48,303 nucleotides of DNA from Limosilactobacillus reuteri (lineage in GTDB: Bacteria > Bacillota > Bacilli > Lactobacillales > Lactobacillaceae): assembly GCF_020784725.1 (NCBI RefSeq), contig NZ_JAJGTZ010000041.1, positions 63,661 through 111,963 of the forward strand. The letters are read 5' to 3'. Positions 26,843 to 36,064 of this stretch are shown here, one piece after another. Under the pieces are notes generated by a model, which saw nothing but the letters and a program-made list of their open reading frames with translations, searched no databases and was not told the origin of the DNA. Each line of letters opens with the position of its first letter. The first letter of the stretch is position 1. The position numbers were made by a program, and so were the translations under genes.

Positions 26843-28219
26843 GTGAAAGAGCAAAAAGGGACAACGGTTTTTAGTATTCCAATGAAGAACCGAAAAACTA
26901 ATACTTGGGATATGTTTGCCACGTGGGTCGGCGCAAATGCCAATAATGGGACATGGTTTGTCGGCGGAGTGCTCGCCGCTTGTGGATTTTCGGTTGCCAT
27001 GAAGGTCTTAGTATTGTCATCTGCCTTATCATATGTATTTTTAAGTTTGGTAGGTTACATTGGTTATAAAACAGGAGTATCGACGATGACTTTAAGTCGT
27101 GCTTCATTTGGTGAACGGGGCAGTTATCTCCCATCATTAGTTAATATTACCCAATTTATTGGTTGGACAGCGGTTAATACTTTTATTGCTGCCCAATCGG
27201 TAAGCATTCTTTTCCATGACTTATTAGGATGGCCTGTGTGGGGACAGCATGGCGGCTATTTAGGGCTAGTAGTCGGGATTATTATCATGAGCATTCTCCA
27301 TATTATTAGTGTTTCTAGCGGATCACGTTCAGTTCAAATGATTGAACGCTTAGGGATAATTCTTGTTCTTGTATTCGTCATTTGGGAGTCAGTAGCTGTT
27401 TTTCGAACCGTTTCCTTCAGTCAAATTGTAAATTGGCATGTTCCTGCGCAATCAAAAATGGCAGTCGGCGCGGCAGTCGATTACGTAGCAGCTTTTAATT
27501 TAGCCTGGGTAACTGCCGGTGCTGATTTCACTCGCTTTACTGCTAAAGAAAAGAATGCGACTTTGACGCCATTTCTTGGTGCTTTACTAGGGGTTGTATG
27601 GTTTGCTTTTATCGGCTTGATTTCAACAATTAGTATTGCAATTTCAAGTGGGGGATATAATGCAAATAACTCCGATCCGTCAACGATTGCTAGTAAATTA
27701 GGGCTAGGGATAGTTGCCCTCCTTGTTATTATTTTGACATCGATGACGGCAAATGCTGTTAACTTATTAGCGGCTGGATCTGCTCTTTCAAATATCTTTA
27801 CAAAGCTCAAATTAAAGTATTCATTATGGATCGTAGTATTGCTTGCGACAGTTGTGACCTTTATCCCAATGTTTGTCGGTAGTTTCTTGAGTGCTTTTGA
27901 ATCGTTCCTTGATTATGTGGGGATGGTATTAGGACCTACGATTGCCATTATTTGTACTGATTTTTATTTCCGCGCTCACCGGCAATACGATGTTGATGAA
28001 TTAGGTAAAGTTGGTGGGAAATATTGGTATCGCGGCGGCGTCAACTGGGTAGCAATTATTGTTTTTGCTATCGGGGTTGCTTTCTTCTTAGGTGTTCATC
28101 AGTTGCCAATCTTCGTAAATACGATTGGGGCCACATTTATTGATATGTGTTTGAGTGGTATTCTATATTATGGAATTATGTTGCTGGTTGACCGAAAGGA
28201 AGATGAATTATGCTATTAA
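26843..28219 (+). CDS. codB: Cytosine permease (NCS1 family)
   Basis: A 458-residue protein with about 12 membrane helices of the nucleobase:cation symporter-1 family. Early signatures are NTWDMFATWVGANANNGTWF and, later, FNLAWVTAGADFTRF. The start is GTG, 7 nt after AAGGAGG. It overlaps codA by 10 nt, and the pair imports cytosine and deaminates it to uracil. The PyrR element upstream supports a pyrimidine rather than purine substrate. Confidence 0.92.
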   Translation: MKEQKGTTVFSIPMKNRKTNTWDMFATWVGANANNGTWFVGGVLAACGFSVAMKVLVLSSALSYVFLSLVGYIGYKTGVSTMTLSRASFGERGSYLPSLVNITQFIGWTAVNTFIAAQSVSILFHDLLGWPVWGQHGGYLGLVVGIIIMSILHIISVSSGSRSVQMIERLGIILVLVFVIWESVAVFRTVSFSQIVNWHVPAQSKMAVGAAVDYVAAFNLAWVTAGADFTRFTAKEKNATLTPFLGALLGVVWFAFIGLISTISIAISSGGYNANNSDPSTIASKLGLGIVALLVIILTSMTANAVNLLAAGSALSNIFTKLKLKYSLWIVVLLATVVTFIPMFVGSFLSAFESFLDYVGMVLGPTIAIICTDFYFRAHRQYDVDELGKVGGKYWYRGGVNWVAIIVFAIGVAFFLGVHQLPIFVNTIGATFIDMCLSGILYYGIMLLVDRKEDELCY

Positions 28220-29448
28220 AAAATGTCCATGTTGATAATCATGAAGAAGTAGTCGATGTTCGAATTATCAATGGAAAATTTAGTGAGATTAAGGCTAACT
28301 TAACGCCCCATGACGGTGAAGAAATTATTGATGGTAAAGAAAATTTACTTTTACCACCATTTGTTGATTCTCATGTTCACTTAGACGCTACACTTACTGC
28401 TGGTCAGCCAGAATGGAATGAAACGGGAACTTTATTTGATGGTATCCGGATTTGGAGTGAGCGGAAACAAGATTTAACTAAGAAAGATGTTAAATCGCGT
28501 GCGAAAAAGACATTACTAAATATGGTTGGTCATGGAATGCAACACGTACGGAGCCATGTTGATGTGACTGATCCTCATTTAATTGCCGCCCGTGCTCTTC
28601 TTGAATTGCGTGAAGAATTAAAAGACCAGATCGACTTGCAGTTGGTTGCATTTCCACAAGAAGGTATTCTTAGCTATCCTCATGGACGTGAACTAATGGA
28701 ACAGGCGGTCAAAGAAGGATTAGATGTCGTTGGTGGTATTCCCCATTTTGAATTTACAACTGAATATGGTTGGCAATCCGTCCATTTCTTAATGGCTCTC
28801 GCGGATAAGTATGATCGTTTAGTTGACGTTCACTGTGATGAAATCGATGACCCAGCTTCGCGTAATCTTGAAGTTTTAGCGACCGAAGCTTATGAACGAG
28901 GGATGAAGGATCGGGTCACAGCAAGTCATACGACAGCGATGGGATCATATAATGATGCTTATACTTATAAATTATTCCGTCTATTAAAGATGAGTGATAT
29001 TAACTTTGTATCTAATCCATTAGTCAATGTTCACCTTGGCGGCCGCTTCGATACTTACCCAAAGCGTCGCGGCGTTACCCGGATTAAGGAATTAACAGGA
29101 GCGGGGATTAATGTTTCCTTTGGTGAGGATGATATCCAAGATCCGTGGAATCCCCTCGGTGATGGTAACATGTTAGATGCAGTTACGATGGGTGTTTATA
29201 TTGCTCACTTGATGGGGTATCACCAACTGCAAGATGCCTTTAATTACGTAACCTATAACGGTGCTAAGACATTGCATATTAGTGATAATTATGGAATTGA
29301 AGTAGGAAAACCTGCAAACTGTATCTTATTGAATGCCCACGACTTTTATAATGCCCTTAATAAGCATGTTGAAGTTCTTTATAATATTCGACATGGGAAG
29401 GTTCTTGCCGAGACGAAACCAGCTGAAACCAAAGTTAATATCAAATAA
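28210..29448 (+). CDS. codA: Cytosine deaminase
   Basis: A 412-residue amidohydrolase of the CodA type that turns cytosine into uracil and ammonia. Metal ligands are visible in DSHVHLD, in HCDE and in SHTTAMG, and the catalytic region reads FGEDDIQDPWNPLGDGNML (E. coli CodA has FGHDD...DPW at the same place, so one His is Glu here). It is translationally coupled to codB and is the end of the operon. No terminator is obvious right after it; the next promoter follows within 30 nt. Confidence 0.93.
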   Translation: MLLKNVHVDNHEEVVDVRIINGKFSEIKANLTPHDGEEIIDGKENLLLPPFVDSHVHLDATLTAGQPEWNETGTLFDGIRIWSERKQDLTKKDVKSRAKKTLLNMVGHGMQHVRSHVDVTDPHLIAARALLELREELKDQIDLQLVAFPQEGILSYPHGRELMEQAVKEGLDVVGGIPHFEFTTEYGWQSVHFLMALADKYDRLVDVHCDEIDDPASRNLEVLATEAYERGMKDRVTASHTTAMGSYNDAYTYKLFRLLKMSDINFVSNPLVNVHLGGRFDTYPKRRGVTRIKELTGAGINVSFGEDDIQDPWNPLGDGNMLDAVTMGVYIAHLMGYHQLQDAFNYVTYNGAKTLHISDNYGIEVGKPANCILLNAHDFYNALNKHVEVLYNIRHGKVLAETKPAETKVNIK

Positions 29449-29473
29449 AATTAAAAAAATCTCATAATAGTTA

Positions 29474-29502
29474 TTGACAAGTTAGGGAATGACCGGTATA
29501 TT
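29474..29502 (+). promoter_or_regulatory. Promoter of the T-box-controlled hydratase gene
   Basis: TTGACA (29474-29479), 17-nt spacer, TATATT (29497-29502). Start expected near 29509, giving a leader of about 320 nt. Confidence 0.82.
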
Positions 29503-29508
29503 ATATCC

Positions 29509-29788
29509 AACAATTAAATTTAGATTAGAAAAACGTTGAAGGAAATAACGATTTGAAATTGGTGACAGAGAATTAGCGGGTGGTGTGAGCTGATCGAGAT
29601 TTCTAATTGTTAATCGTTCCTGAGTTACCGGCTGAAACCAAGTAAGCTGAGGTTGGCTGCCATCCATTATTTTGGCCACAAATGATTGTTTGTGAATGAG
29701 AGGATTGACTACGAGTTGATCAAAGTAGGATGGTACCGCGCAGAAGCGTTCTTACAATTGCGATAAAGCAATGTAAGGACGCTTTTTT
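29509..29788 (+). promoter_or_regulatory. T-box leader (tRNA-sensing riboswitch) with terminator
   Basis: The signature AGGATGGTACCGCG lies at 29727-29740 and is followed by a terminator of about 15 bp (AGCGTTCTTACA ... TGTAAGGACGCT, then TTTTTT; 29745-29788). Upstream, stem I shows the AGAGA motif (29567-29571), an apical hairpin ATTAGC/GCTGAT, and lower pairings AATTGG/CTAATT and AACGATT (29547-29553)/AATCGTT (29612-29618). The specifier triplet is uncertain: GTT (Val, 29609-29611), ATC (Ile, 29613-29615) or CGT (Arg). TGGT in the antiterminator bulge predicts a tRNA with A at position 73, which all three have. Confidence 0.9.
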
Positions 29789-29832
29789 CTTTCTAAATTT
29801 TAAGAAAATATTTTGTCTTGGAGGTAATTATT

Positions 29833-30624
29833 ATGACTGAATTAAACGCACGACAGGAAGAATTTGCTAAGGCTCTTTTTGAAGCTTATGACACTAATAC
29901 GCCGTTGAAAGAGGAAGAATGGAAAGACGTTGTTACTGATGATGAAACCGCATATGCAGTTCAAGATGCGGTAGTAAAGTTAAAAGGAAAGCCAACTGCA
30001 GGCTATAAAGTTTCGTTAACTAGTAAAGAAACTCAAGACATGTTTGATGCTGATTCACCATTGTACGGACAACAAGTTGCTGAACGATTCCTACAATCAC
30101 CAGCGGATGTTGACTTGCAGATGTTAAACGAACCGCTATTAGAAGTTGAATTAACCTTCCGTGCAAAAGAAGACTTGCAGCCGAGTGATACATTAGAAGA
30201 TTTATTTCAGAAAGTAACTGTTGCGGGAGCCTTAGAATTGCCTGATGCACGTTTTGTCGACTGGTTTCCAGATTTAGGAAAATATAATGTAATGGCTGAT
30301 TGTGCTGTTGGTGGTCTTGTTGTATATGGTGAAGAACATGATGCAGATAGTGTGTTTGAAAACGTTGACGATGCTGCTAATGTTCATGCCGTTTTATTCA
30401 AAGATGGTGAGAAATTAAAAGAAGGGGTATCATCAGAAGTTTTGGGCAATCCCTTTAAGTCTCTTCAATGGTTAGTGCAAAAATTAGCTGAACAAGGAAA
30501 AGCATTTACCAAGGGTCAAATGGTATCATCTGGAACATTTGTCTTACCACCTAAGCTCACTGCTGGTAAGTGGGAAGTTGAGTTCGATAGCGGTTTAGGA
30601 AACGTTGTGGTTAATGCAAAATAA
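29833..30624 (+). CDS. 2-keto-4-pentenoate hydratase / MhpD-like protein
   Basis: A 263-residue protein of the FAH/MhpD hydratase-decarboxylase superfamily. Family features include GYKVSLTSKETQ and EPLLEVELTF with two Glu that bind metal in relatives, and the C-terminal SSGTFVLPPKL. Relatives hydrate 2-oxo-4-pentenoate in aromatic degradation, but no such pathway genes are near, so the substrate is unknown. I place the start at the ATG at 29833, 7 nt after GGAGGT; an in-frame TTG at 29818 would put the ribosome site inside the gene. It is monocistronic behind a T-box, implying a link to amino acid supply. Confidence 0.85.
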   Translation: MTELNARQEEFAKALFEAYDTNTPLKEEEWKDVVTDDETAYAVQDAVVKLKGKPTAGYKVSLTSKETQDMFDADSPLYGQQVAERFLQSPADVDLQMLNEPLLEVELTFRAKEDLQPSDTLEDLFQKVTVAGALELPDARFVDWFPDLGKYNVMADCAVGGLVVYGEEHDADSVFENVDDAANVHAVLFKDGEKLKEGVSSEVLGNPFKSLQWLVQKLAEQGKAFTKGQMVSSGTFVLPPKLTAGKWEVEFDSGLGNVVVNAK

Positions 30625-30690
30625 GTGTTGAAAGCAGGTGGGAAAATTGGGTGAGGAATCGCCAACGGAAATTAATATTTTGAAAATTAA

Positions 30691-30726
30691 AAAGCGATCT
30701 GTGGTTAAGTTAATCACAGGTCGCTT
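30691..30726. terminator. Terminator shared by the hydratase gene and the converging CBS gene
   Basis: AAAGCGATCTGTGGTT pairs with AATCACAGGTCGCTTT with one mismatch and wobble. The T run is better on the minus strand (CGCTTTTTAATTTT), so it mainly ends the leftward gene. Confidence 0.8.
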
Positions 30727-30732
30727 TAAGAT

Positions 30733-31371
30733 TTAATAACTTTGGTGCAAGTCTTCAATTTCTGAAACTTCCAACCCTTTTTTCTCAAGTCGTTTAACAA
30801 TTCGTTCCATCTTTTCTTTAGTAACATCAGCAGGCAACGTGTATAAGACTCGTTTCATTGTTTCGTCTTCTGGATCGAGCGAAATGACATTTACGATCTG
30901 ACAAAAACGAGTGATTTCTTTGGCAGCCGTTACCAGTGCTCCCCGTTCATCAGGAGTGATAACAGTTAAAACATAACTCCCATTATTCACGTTCCAGCCA
31001 GCAGCTAACATTCGTAAAAGACTATTATGGGTTAAGATTCCATAAAACTGGTTATTGTTATCCAATACCGCAATATATGGAAGATCGCGAATAGCGAAGA
31101 AGATAGAGAAGAAAGCCGCATTAATTGAGATGAATTTAGTGGCATTCTTTAATAATGCAGTTACCGGTAAGTGCATATCCCCCTGTCGTGCTTTATGCCG
31201 GTAAAGATGCATTTTATAAATATTTCCCCGAAAAATCTTTCCTGACTTATCGAGAACTGGTACACACCGATAACCGGTATCCTCCAAGATGGTCAGAGCC
31301 TCATCTAATGTCGCTGTTTCTGGAAGAGTTGTTAAGGTTGCTTTGGGTTTGATTAATGAATTGAAAATCAT
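30733..31371 (-). CDS. cbpA: CBS-pair/ACT-domain protein, probable c-di-AMP-binding CbpA
   Basis: A 212-residue soluble protein: two CBS motifs (about residues 10-60 and 75-130, for example GYRCVPVLD and LPYIAVLD), then an ACT-like domain (about 135-200, YVLTVITPDERGALV). This order and length match CbpA of Listeria (Lmo0553), which binds cyclic di-AMP; ligand binding here is an inference. The start at 31371 (MIFNSLIKP) has AAGGATG at a good distance, whereas the ATG at 31380 touches its ribosome site. It is alone on the minus strand, divergent from pth. Confidence 0.82.
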   Translation of the reverse strand: MIFNSLIKPKATLTTLPETATLDEALTILEDTGYRCVPVLDKSGKIFRGNIYKMHLYRHKARQGDMHLPVTALLKNATKFISINAAFFSIFFAIRDLPYIAVLDNNNQFYGILTHNSLLRMLAAGWNVNNGSYVLTVITPDERGALVTAAKEITRFCQIVNVISLDPEDETMKRVLYTLPADVTKEKMERIVKRLEKKGLEVSEIEDLHQSY

Positions 31372-31499
31372 AATTAACATCCTTTTTATCGATTAAATGC
31401 ACTCACTATAATAACACATTTCTATCAAAAGGATTAGAAAAAGATTAGAAGATTTATGCTGCTAATTCAAATTAGTATGCTGAAAAAAGTAACATAGGG

Positions 31500-31505
31500 T
31501 ATAAT
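31500..31505 (+). promoter_or_regulatory. -10 box of the pth-mfd operon
   Basis: A perfect TATAAT at 31500-31505. No convincing -35 box is visible at the right distance. Start expected near 31512. Confidence 0.55.
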
Positions 31506-31521
31506 ACTAGTTAAAATTTAT

Positions 31522-31554
31522 GCTGGACGGGAAGAGTGACCGTGCGGCTTTTTT
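31522..31554 (+). terminator. Terminator-like hairpin in the pth leader (candidate attenuator)
   Basis: GCTGGACGG (31522-31530) pairs with CCGTGCGGC (31540-31548) with one mismatch and a G-T pair, followed at once by TTTTTT. It lies between the presumed promoter and the pth start codon and so could stop transcription before pth and mfd. Confidence 0.6.
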
Positions 31555-31576
31555 GCGTGAAAGGAATGAAAGAACA

Positions 31577-32137
31577 ATGAAAATGATTGTTGGTTTAGGA
31601 AATATTGGGACGCGGTATGATGAGACCCGTCATAATACTGGCTTTATGGTGGTTGATCAACTAGCACGAGATTATCACCTGGGAGCATTCACCCACCTAA
31701 AACAAGAAGCAGTAGCAGTTAGTGGGGTAATTAATGGTGAAAAAGTAATGTTAGTCAAGCCAACGACGTTCATGAATGATTCAGGACGAGCAGTCGGACC
31801 ATTAGTAGATTATTATGGTATTGACTTGGATGATCTCGTAATTGTTAATGACGACTTGGATATGCCTGTTGGCAAAGTACGTTTAAAAACACATGGGGCT
31901 TCTGGTGGTCATAATGGGCTTAAAAGTATTATCAGCGCGTTGGGAACCAAGAACTTTAACCGGGTAAAAGTAGGAATTGACCATCCCCAACATGGAACGG
32001 TGGTTAGTCACGTCTTAGGTAAATTTTCTAAAGAAGAACGACCTAAATTTGACCAAGCCGTTGAACACGCTGAGCATGCATTAGAAGACTGGATTAATGG
32101 AGAAGACTTTGCCAAGTTAATGAATACCTATAACTAA
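31577..32137 (+). CDS. pth: Peptidyl-tRNA hydrolase
   Basis: A 186-residue enzyme that releases peptides from drop-off peptidyl-tRNAs. It begins MKMIVGLGNIGTRYDETRHN, with the catalytic His at position 19, and has VKPTTFMNDSG, NDDLDMPVGKVRL and GHNGLKS. The longer reading frame from 31520 would add 19 residues that no Pth has, so I start at 31577 after AAGGA. mfd follows 18 nt later, the usual order pth-mfd-rqcP-divIC-yabR. Confidence 0.95.
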   Translation: MKMIVGLGNIGTRYDETRHNTGFMVVDQLARDYHLGAFTHLKQEAVAVSGVINGEKVMLVKPTTFMNDSGRAVGPLVDYYGIDLDDLVIVNDDLDMPVGKVRLKTHGASGGHNGLKSIISALGTKNFNRVKVGIDHPQHGTVVSHVLGKFSKEERPKFDQAVEHAEHALEDWINGEDFAKLMNTYN

Positions 32138-32155
32138 AATAGAAAGGTGGCGTTG

Positions 32156-35100
32156 ATGGTGCAAATAGAAAATCTAATCGAGAAGACGCCATCATTTAAA
32201 CAAATTACGGCTGATCTCCAACCAAAAAACCATCAATTGATAACAGGGATTTCTGGATCGGCGCGAACAGAATTACTGAGTGCCCTTTCTAAAGAAGGAC
32301 AGCAACCAATTCTAGTGGTGACCGACACAATTTCCCATATGCAGGAATTAGCTAGTGACTTAGAGAACCTTCTTCCTGCCAGTCGTGTTTACCAATTTCC
32401 GGTTGAAGAGGTTTTAGCGGCAGAAGTAGCAACTAGTTCTCCTAACTATCGTCTTCAGCGGGTTCTGGCCTTAAATGCGTTGATTAATAAAGAACCAGCA
32501 GTTGTGGTTGCATCTGCTGCGGGGTTACGGCGCAATATTATTTCACCAGAATACTTTGCCCAGTCCTCGTTAAAGATTAAGACTGGCGGAGAAGTGGATC
32601 CAGCTAAAATTCGGCAACAATTAAACGCAATGGGGTACCAATCTCAAAAAATGGTCTTGCGGCCTGGTGATTTTGCAATTCGTGGGTCGATTATTGATAT
32701 CTATGCCTTAAATACCGATAATCCGGTTAGAATTGATCTTTTTGATACAGAAGTTGATTCACTCCGGTATTTTGATGCTAGTACCCAGCGGAGTATTGAT
32801 AATGTTGAAGAAGTTCAGATACTACCAGCGACAGATTTTATTATCCCGGGGACTGAATTTTCGCGGGTGTATGAAGCGCTAGATACTGAATATAAAAAAG
32901 TAGTGAAGGAGTTAAGTGCTGATGATGCTGATATTGAACAGCAGGTGGCTAACCGCTTTGAACCATTATTAAACGCGCTTAAGAACCAGCACTTGCCTAA
33001 TGAACTTTTAGAATTTAGCAATCTGGTTTATCCGGCGAAGCATTCCTTATTTGATTATCTTCCTGATAATGGGACGATTTACTTTGATGACCTGACACGG
33101 ATAAAGCAATTTGCCAAGCAGATGACTCAAGAAGATGCAGGTTGGTTTAAAGATAAGGTTGCTCACCATCAATTAACGGATGTTCCAGATCTTAGCAATG
33201 ACGTCTCGGCCATAATAAAAAAAGACCCGCATCCGCAAATTTATGGCGCTTTATTTAAAAAAGGTCTCGGTAATATTAAGCTTAGCCAAATTACCGACCT
33301 AAAAAGCAGAACCATGCAACGTTTCTTTGGTCAAATGCCACTACTGAAAGCCGAACTTCAGCGGTGGATTGATCAAGGGCAAACAGTAGTACTGATGGCA
33401 AATAGTCCAGAACGGCGAAAGCAGATTGCTCAAACGCTTGCTGACTTTGATATCACCGCAACTGAAACTGAATTAACAAATATCGAGCCGAATGTTGTTC
33501 AAATTGTTGCTGCTAACTTAAACAATGGATTTGAAATGCCGCTTGCTGGGCTGGTTGTTATTACAGAAAGTGAGATGTTTAAGCAGGTAAAAAAGGTTCA
33601 TCATCGTCCACAAAAACTTGCCAATGCCGAACGTTTAAAAAATTATACTGATCTTAAACCGGGTGACTACGTAGTTCATGTCAACCATGGAATTGGGATT
33701 TTTAGTGGAATTAAGACGATGGAAGTTGACCATGTTCATCAAGACTACATGATCATCAATTACCGGGATAACGCTCAGATATATGTTCCAGTAACCCAGC
33801 TAAACCTTGTCCAAAAGTATGTCTCATCAGAATCTAAGACCCCGCATATCAATAAGCTTGGCGGTAACGAGTGGGCAAAGACTAAACGGCGCGTTTCTTC
33901 AAAGATTGAAGATATCGCTGATGAATTAGTTGACTTATATGCTAAGCGAGAGGCGGAGAAGGGGTATGCTTTTCCGAAAGACGATTATCTCCAAAAACAA
34001 TTTGATGCTAATTTCCCGTATAATGAGACTCGTGATCAGTTGCGGAGTATTAATGAAATTAAAGAGGATATGGAGAAGCCAAAGCCGATGGATCGACTAT
34101 TGGTAGGGGATGTCGGCTATGGTAAAACCGAGGTTGCAATGCGGGCAATTTTTAAGGCGGTCACTGGAGGAAAGCAGGTTGCCTTCCTTGTGCCAACAAC
34201 TGTTCTTGCCCAGCAACACTTCAACACCCTCATGCGCCGGTTTGAAGGCTTCCCAATCAACATTGCCTTGATGTCACGTTTCAAGACGCCCAAAGAGCTA
34301 AAAGAGACAGAAGCAGGGTTAAAGGATGGAAGCGTTGATGTTGTTGTTGGGACTCACCGAATCCTATCAAAAGATGTTGAATTTAAGGACCTTGGGCTAT
34401 TAATTGTTGATGAGGAACAGCGATTTGGAGTAAAACATAAGGAAAAACTAAAGCAATTAAAAAATAATGTTGATGTTTTAACCTTAACGGCAACCCCAAT
34501 CCCCCGGACCTTGCACATGTCAATGCTGGGCGTACGGGACTTATCAGTTCTTGAGACCCCGCCTGCTGGGCGTTACCCAATCCAAACCTATGTAATGGAG
34601 CAAAATAGTGGTGCAATTCGCGATGGGATTATTCGTGAAATGCAACGTGGCGGACAGGTTTATTACCTTCATAATCGCGTTCATGACATCGAAGAGACTG
34701 TGGCATGGTTACAAGACCTTGTTCCTGAAGCCCGGATTGGCTATATTAATGGTCAGATGAGTGAAAATGAACTGGAGACAGTCCTCTATGAGTTTATTCA
34801 AGGAAATTATGATGTATTAGTGACTACCTCGATTATTGAAACGGGGGTTGATATTCCAAATGCTAACACCCTCTTTGTTGAAAATGCTGATCGGATGGGG
34901 TTAGCACAGCTATATCAGATTCGCGGACGGATTGGTCGCAGTAATCGGGTGGCTTATGCTTACTTTATGTATCAACCTAATAAGGTCCTAACCGAATTAG
35001 GAGAAAAGCGGCTGGCTGCAATTCGTGATTTTACAGAGTTGGGATCTGGATTTAAGATTGCGATGCGTGATCTTGCTATTCGTGGAGCTGGTAACCTCTT

Positions 35101-35695
35101 GGGAAAACAGCAGCATGGATTTATCGATTCTGTTGGTTATGACCTATATTCGGCGATGCTTAGTGATGCGGTGGCTAAAAAGCAGGGTAAGAAGCAAACT
35201 ATTCACTCCGATGCTGAAGTTGAGTTAGGGGTTGAAGCTTACCTGCCAACGGATTATATTGCAGACCAACGACAAAAGATCGAATTATATAAAACAATTC
35301 GCCAAGCTAAGACAGATGAAGAAGTTATTGATATTCAAGGTGACTTGATTGATCGGTTTGGCGATTACCCAGCACCGGTCGGAACGCTATTACTTGTAAG
35401 TCAATTGAAGAATCATGCTGATCTAGCGATGATTGCTGAGATTAAACGGCAACGGGATAATATTAATATTAAGTTTACCGAACGTGCTAGTCGCTTGATT
35501 AAAGCTCCGGCAATAATTAAGGAGTTAGCTAATACGCGGTTCAAAGCGACAATTGGTGAGGCCGATCAGCAACTAACGATTCGGCTGGTTATCCAACCCA
35601 AAATGACAACTGATGATTGGCTTCACCAGCTACTACAATTTGTAACGGCTTTAGGAAACGTTATTCAAGCCGATGAAAAAGGAGCGGAAAAATGA
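32156..35695 (+). CDS. mfd: Transcription-repair coupling factor
   Basis: A 1179-residue translocase that pushes RNA polymerase off damaged DNA and recruits UvrA. In order: UvrB-homology region (about residues 20-350), RNA polymerase-interacting domain (about 505-570, DYVVHVNHGIGIFSGI), RecG-like motor with Walker A GDVGYGKTEVA (Lys657), DEEQ, TATPIPRTLHMS, ETGVDIPNANT and QIRGRIGRS, and the C-terminal regulatory domain. The ATG at 32156 follows AAAGGTGG; an in-frame GTG at 32147 is less likely. The end overlaps rqcP by 4 nt (ATGA). Confidence 0.97.
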   Translation: MVQIENLIEKTPSFKQITADLQPKNHQLITGISGSARTELLSALSKEGQQPILVVTDTISHMQELASDLENLLPASRVYQFPVEEVLAAEVATSSPNYRLQRVLALNALINKEPAVVVASAAGLRRNIISPEYFAQSSLKIKTGGEVDPAKIRQQLNAMGYQSQKMVLRPGDFAIRGSIIDIYALNTDNPVRIDLFDTEVDSLRYFDASTQRSIDNVEEVQILPATDFIIPGTEFSRVYEALDTEYKKVVKELSADDADIEQQVANRFEPLLNALKNQHLPNELLEFSNLVYPAKHSLFDYLPDNGTIYFDDLTRIKQFAKQMTQEDAGWFKDKVAHHQLTDVPDLSNDVSAIIKKDPHPQIYGALFKKGLGNIKLSQITDLKSRTMQRFFGQMPLLKAELQRWIDQGQTVVLMANSPERRKQIAQTLADFDITATETELTNIEPNVVQIVAANLNNGFEMPLAGLVVITESEMFKQVKKVHHRPQKLANAERLKNYTDLKPGDYVVHVNHGIGIFSGIKTMEVDHVHQDYMIINYRDNAQIYVPVTQLNLVQKYVSSESKTPHINKLGGNEWAKTKRRVSSKIEDIADELVDLYAKREAEKGYAFPKDDYLQKQFDANFPYNETRDQLRSINEIKEDMEKPKPMDRLLVGDVGYGKTEVAMRAIFKAVTGGKQVAFLVPTTVLAQQHFNTLMRRFEGFPINIALMSRFKTPKELKETEAGLKDGSVDVVVGTHRILSKDVEFKDLGLLIVDEEQRFGVKHKEKLKQLKNNVDVLTLTATPIPRTLHMSMLGVRDLSVLETPPAGRYPIQTYVMEQNSGAIRDGIIREMQRGGQVYYLHNRVHDIEETVAWLQDLVPEARIGYINGQMSENELETVLYEFIQGNYDVLVTTSIIETGVDIPNANTLFVENADRMGLAQLYQIRGRIGRSNRVAYAYFMYQPNKVLTELGEKRLAAIRDFTELGSGFKIAMRDLAIRGAGNLLGKQQHGFIDSVGYDLYSAMLSDAVAKKQGKKQTIHSDAEVELGVEAYLPTDYIADQRQKIELYKTIRQAKTDEEVIDIQGDLIDRFGDYPAPVGTLLLVSQLKNHADLAMIAEIKRQRDNINIKFTERASRLIKAPAIIKELANTRFKATIGEADQQLTIRLVIQPKMTTDDWLHQLLQFVTALGNVIQADEKGAEK

Positions 35696-35964
35696 GATTA
35701 GATAAATTTTTAAAAGTATCACGAATTATTAAACGTCGATCAATTGCTAAGGAAATTGCGGACCAAGGACGGATCTTAATTAATAGTCAACCAGCAAAGT
35801 CATCCAGTCGGGTAGCGGTTGGGGATACTTTAACAATTAAGTTTGGTAATAAGACAGAGACGGTTAAGATTAATCGGATTGTTGAAACAACTAAAAAGAG
35901 TGAAGCGGAAGATATGTATGAAATTGTTGATGAAACTTATGCAGAATCTTTTGACCAACTATAA
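35692..35964 (+). CDS. rqcP: S4-domain RNA-binding protein RqcP
   Basis: A 90-residue S4-domain protein (MRLDKFLKVSRIIKRRSIAKE) of the YabO/HslR type. In Bacillus the protein in this position, RqcP, works with RqcH in ribosome-associated quality control, helping add C-terminal alanine tails to stalled peptides. It overlaps mfd by 4 nt and lies near pth, which clears peptidyl-tRNA, a related job. Confidence 0.92.
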   Translation: MRLDKFLKVSRIIKRRSIAKEIADQGRILINSQPAKSSSRVAVGDTLTIKFGNKTETVKINRIVETTKKSEAEDMYEIVDETYAESFDQL

Positions 35965-35998
35965 TGTCTTCTGAGATATAAAAAAGTTGATAATAATA

Positions 35999-36028
35999 TG
36001 GACATTCTCCGCGGTATCTTGCTATACT
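35999..36028 (+). promoter_or_regulatory. Candidate promoter of divIC
   Basis: TGGACA (35999-36004), 18-nt spacer, TATACT (36023-36028) preceded by TGC, so an extended -10. The start falls about 30 nt before the divIC ATG. Confidence 0.6.
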
Positions 36029-36064
36029 TAAAGCGTGATAAGTTAAAATGGAGGGGAATGTCAG

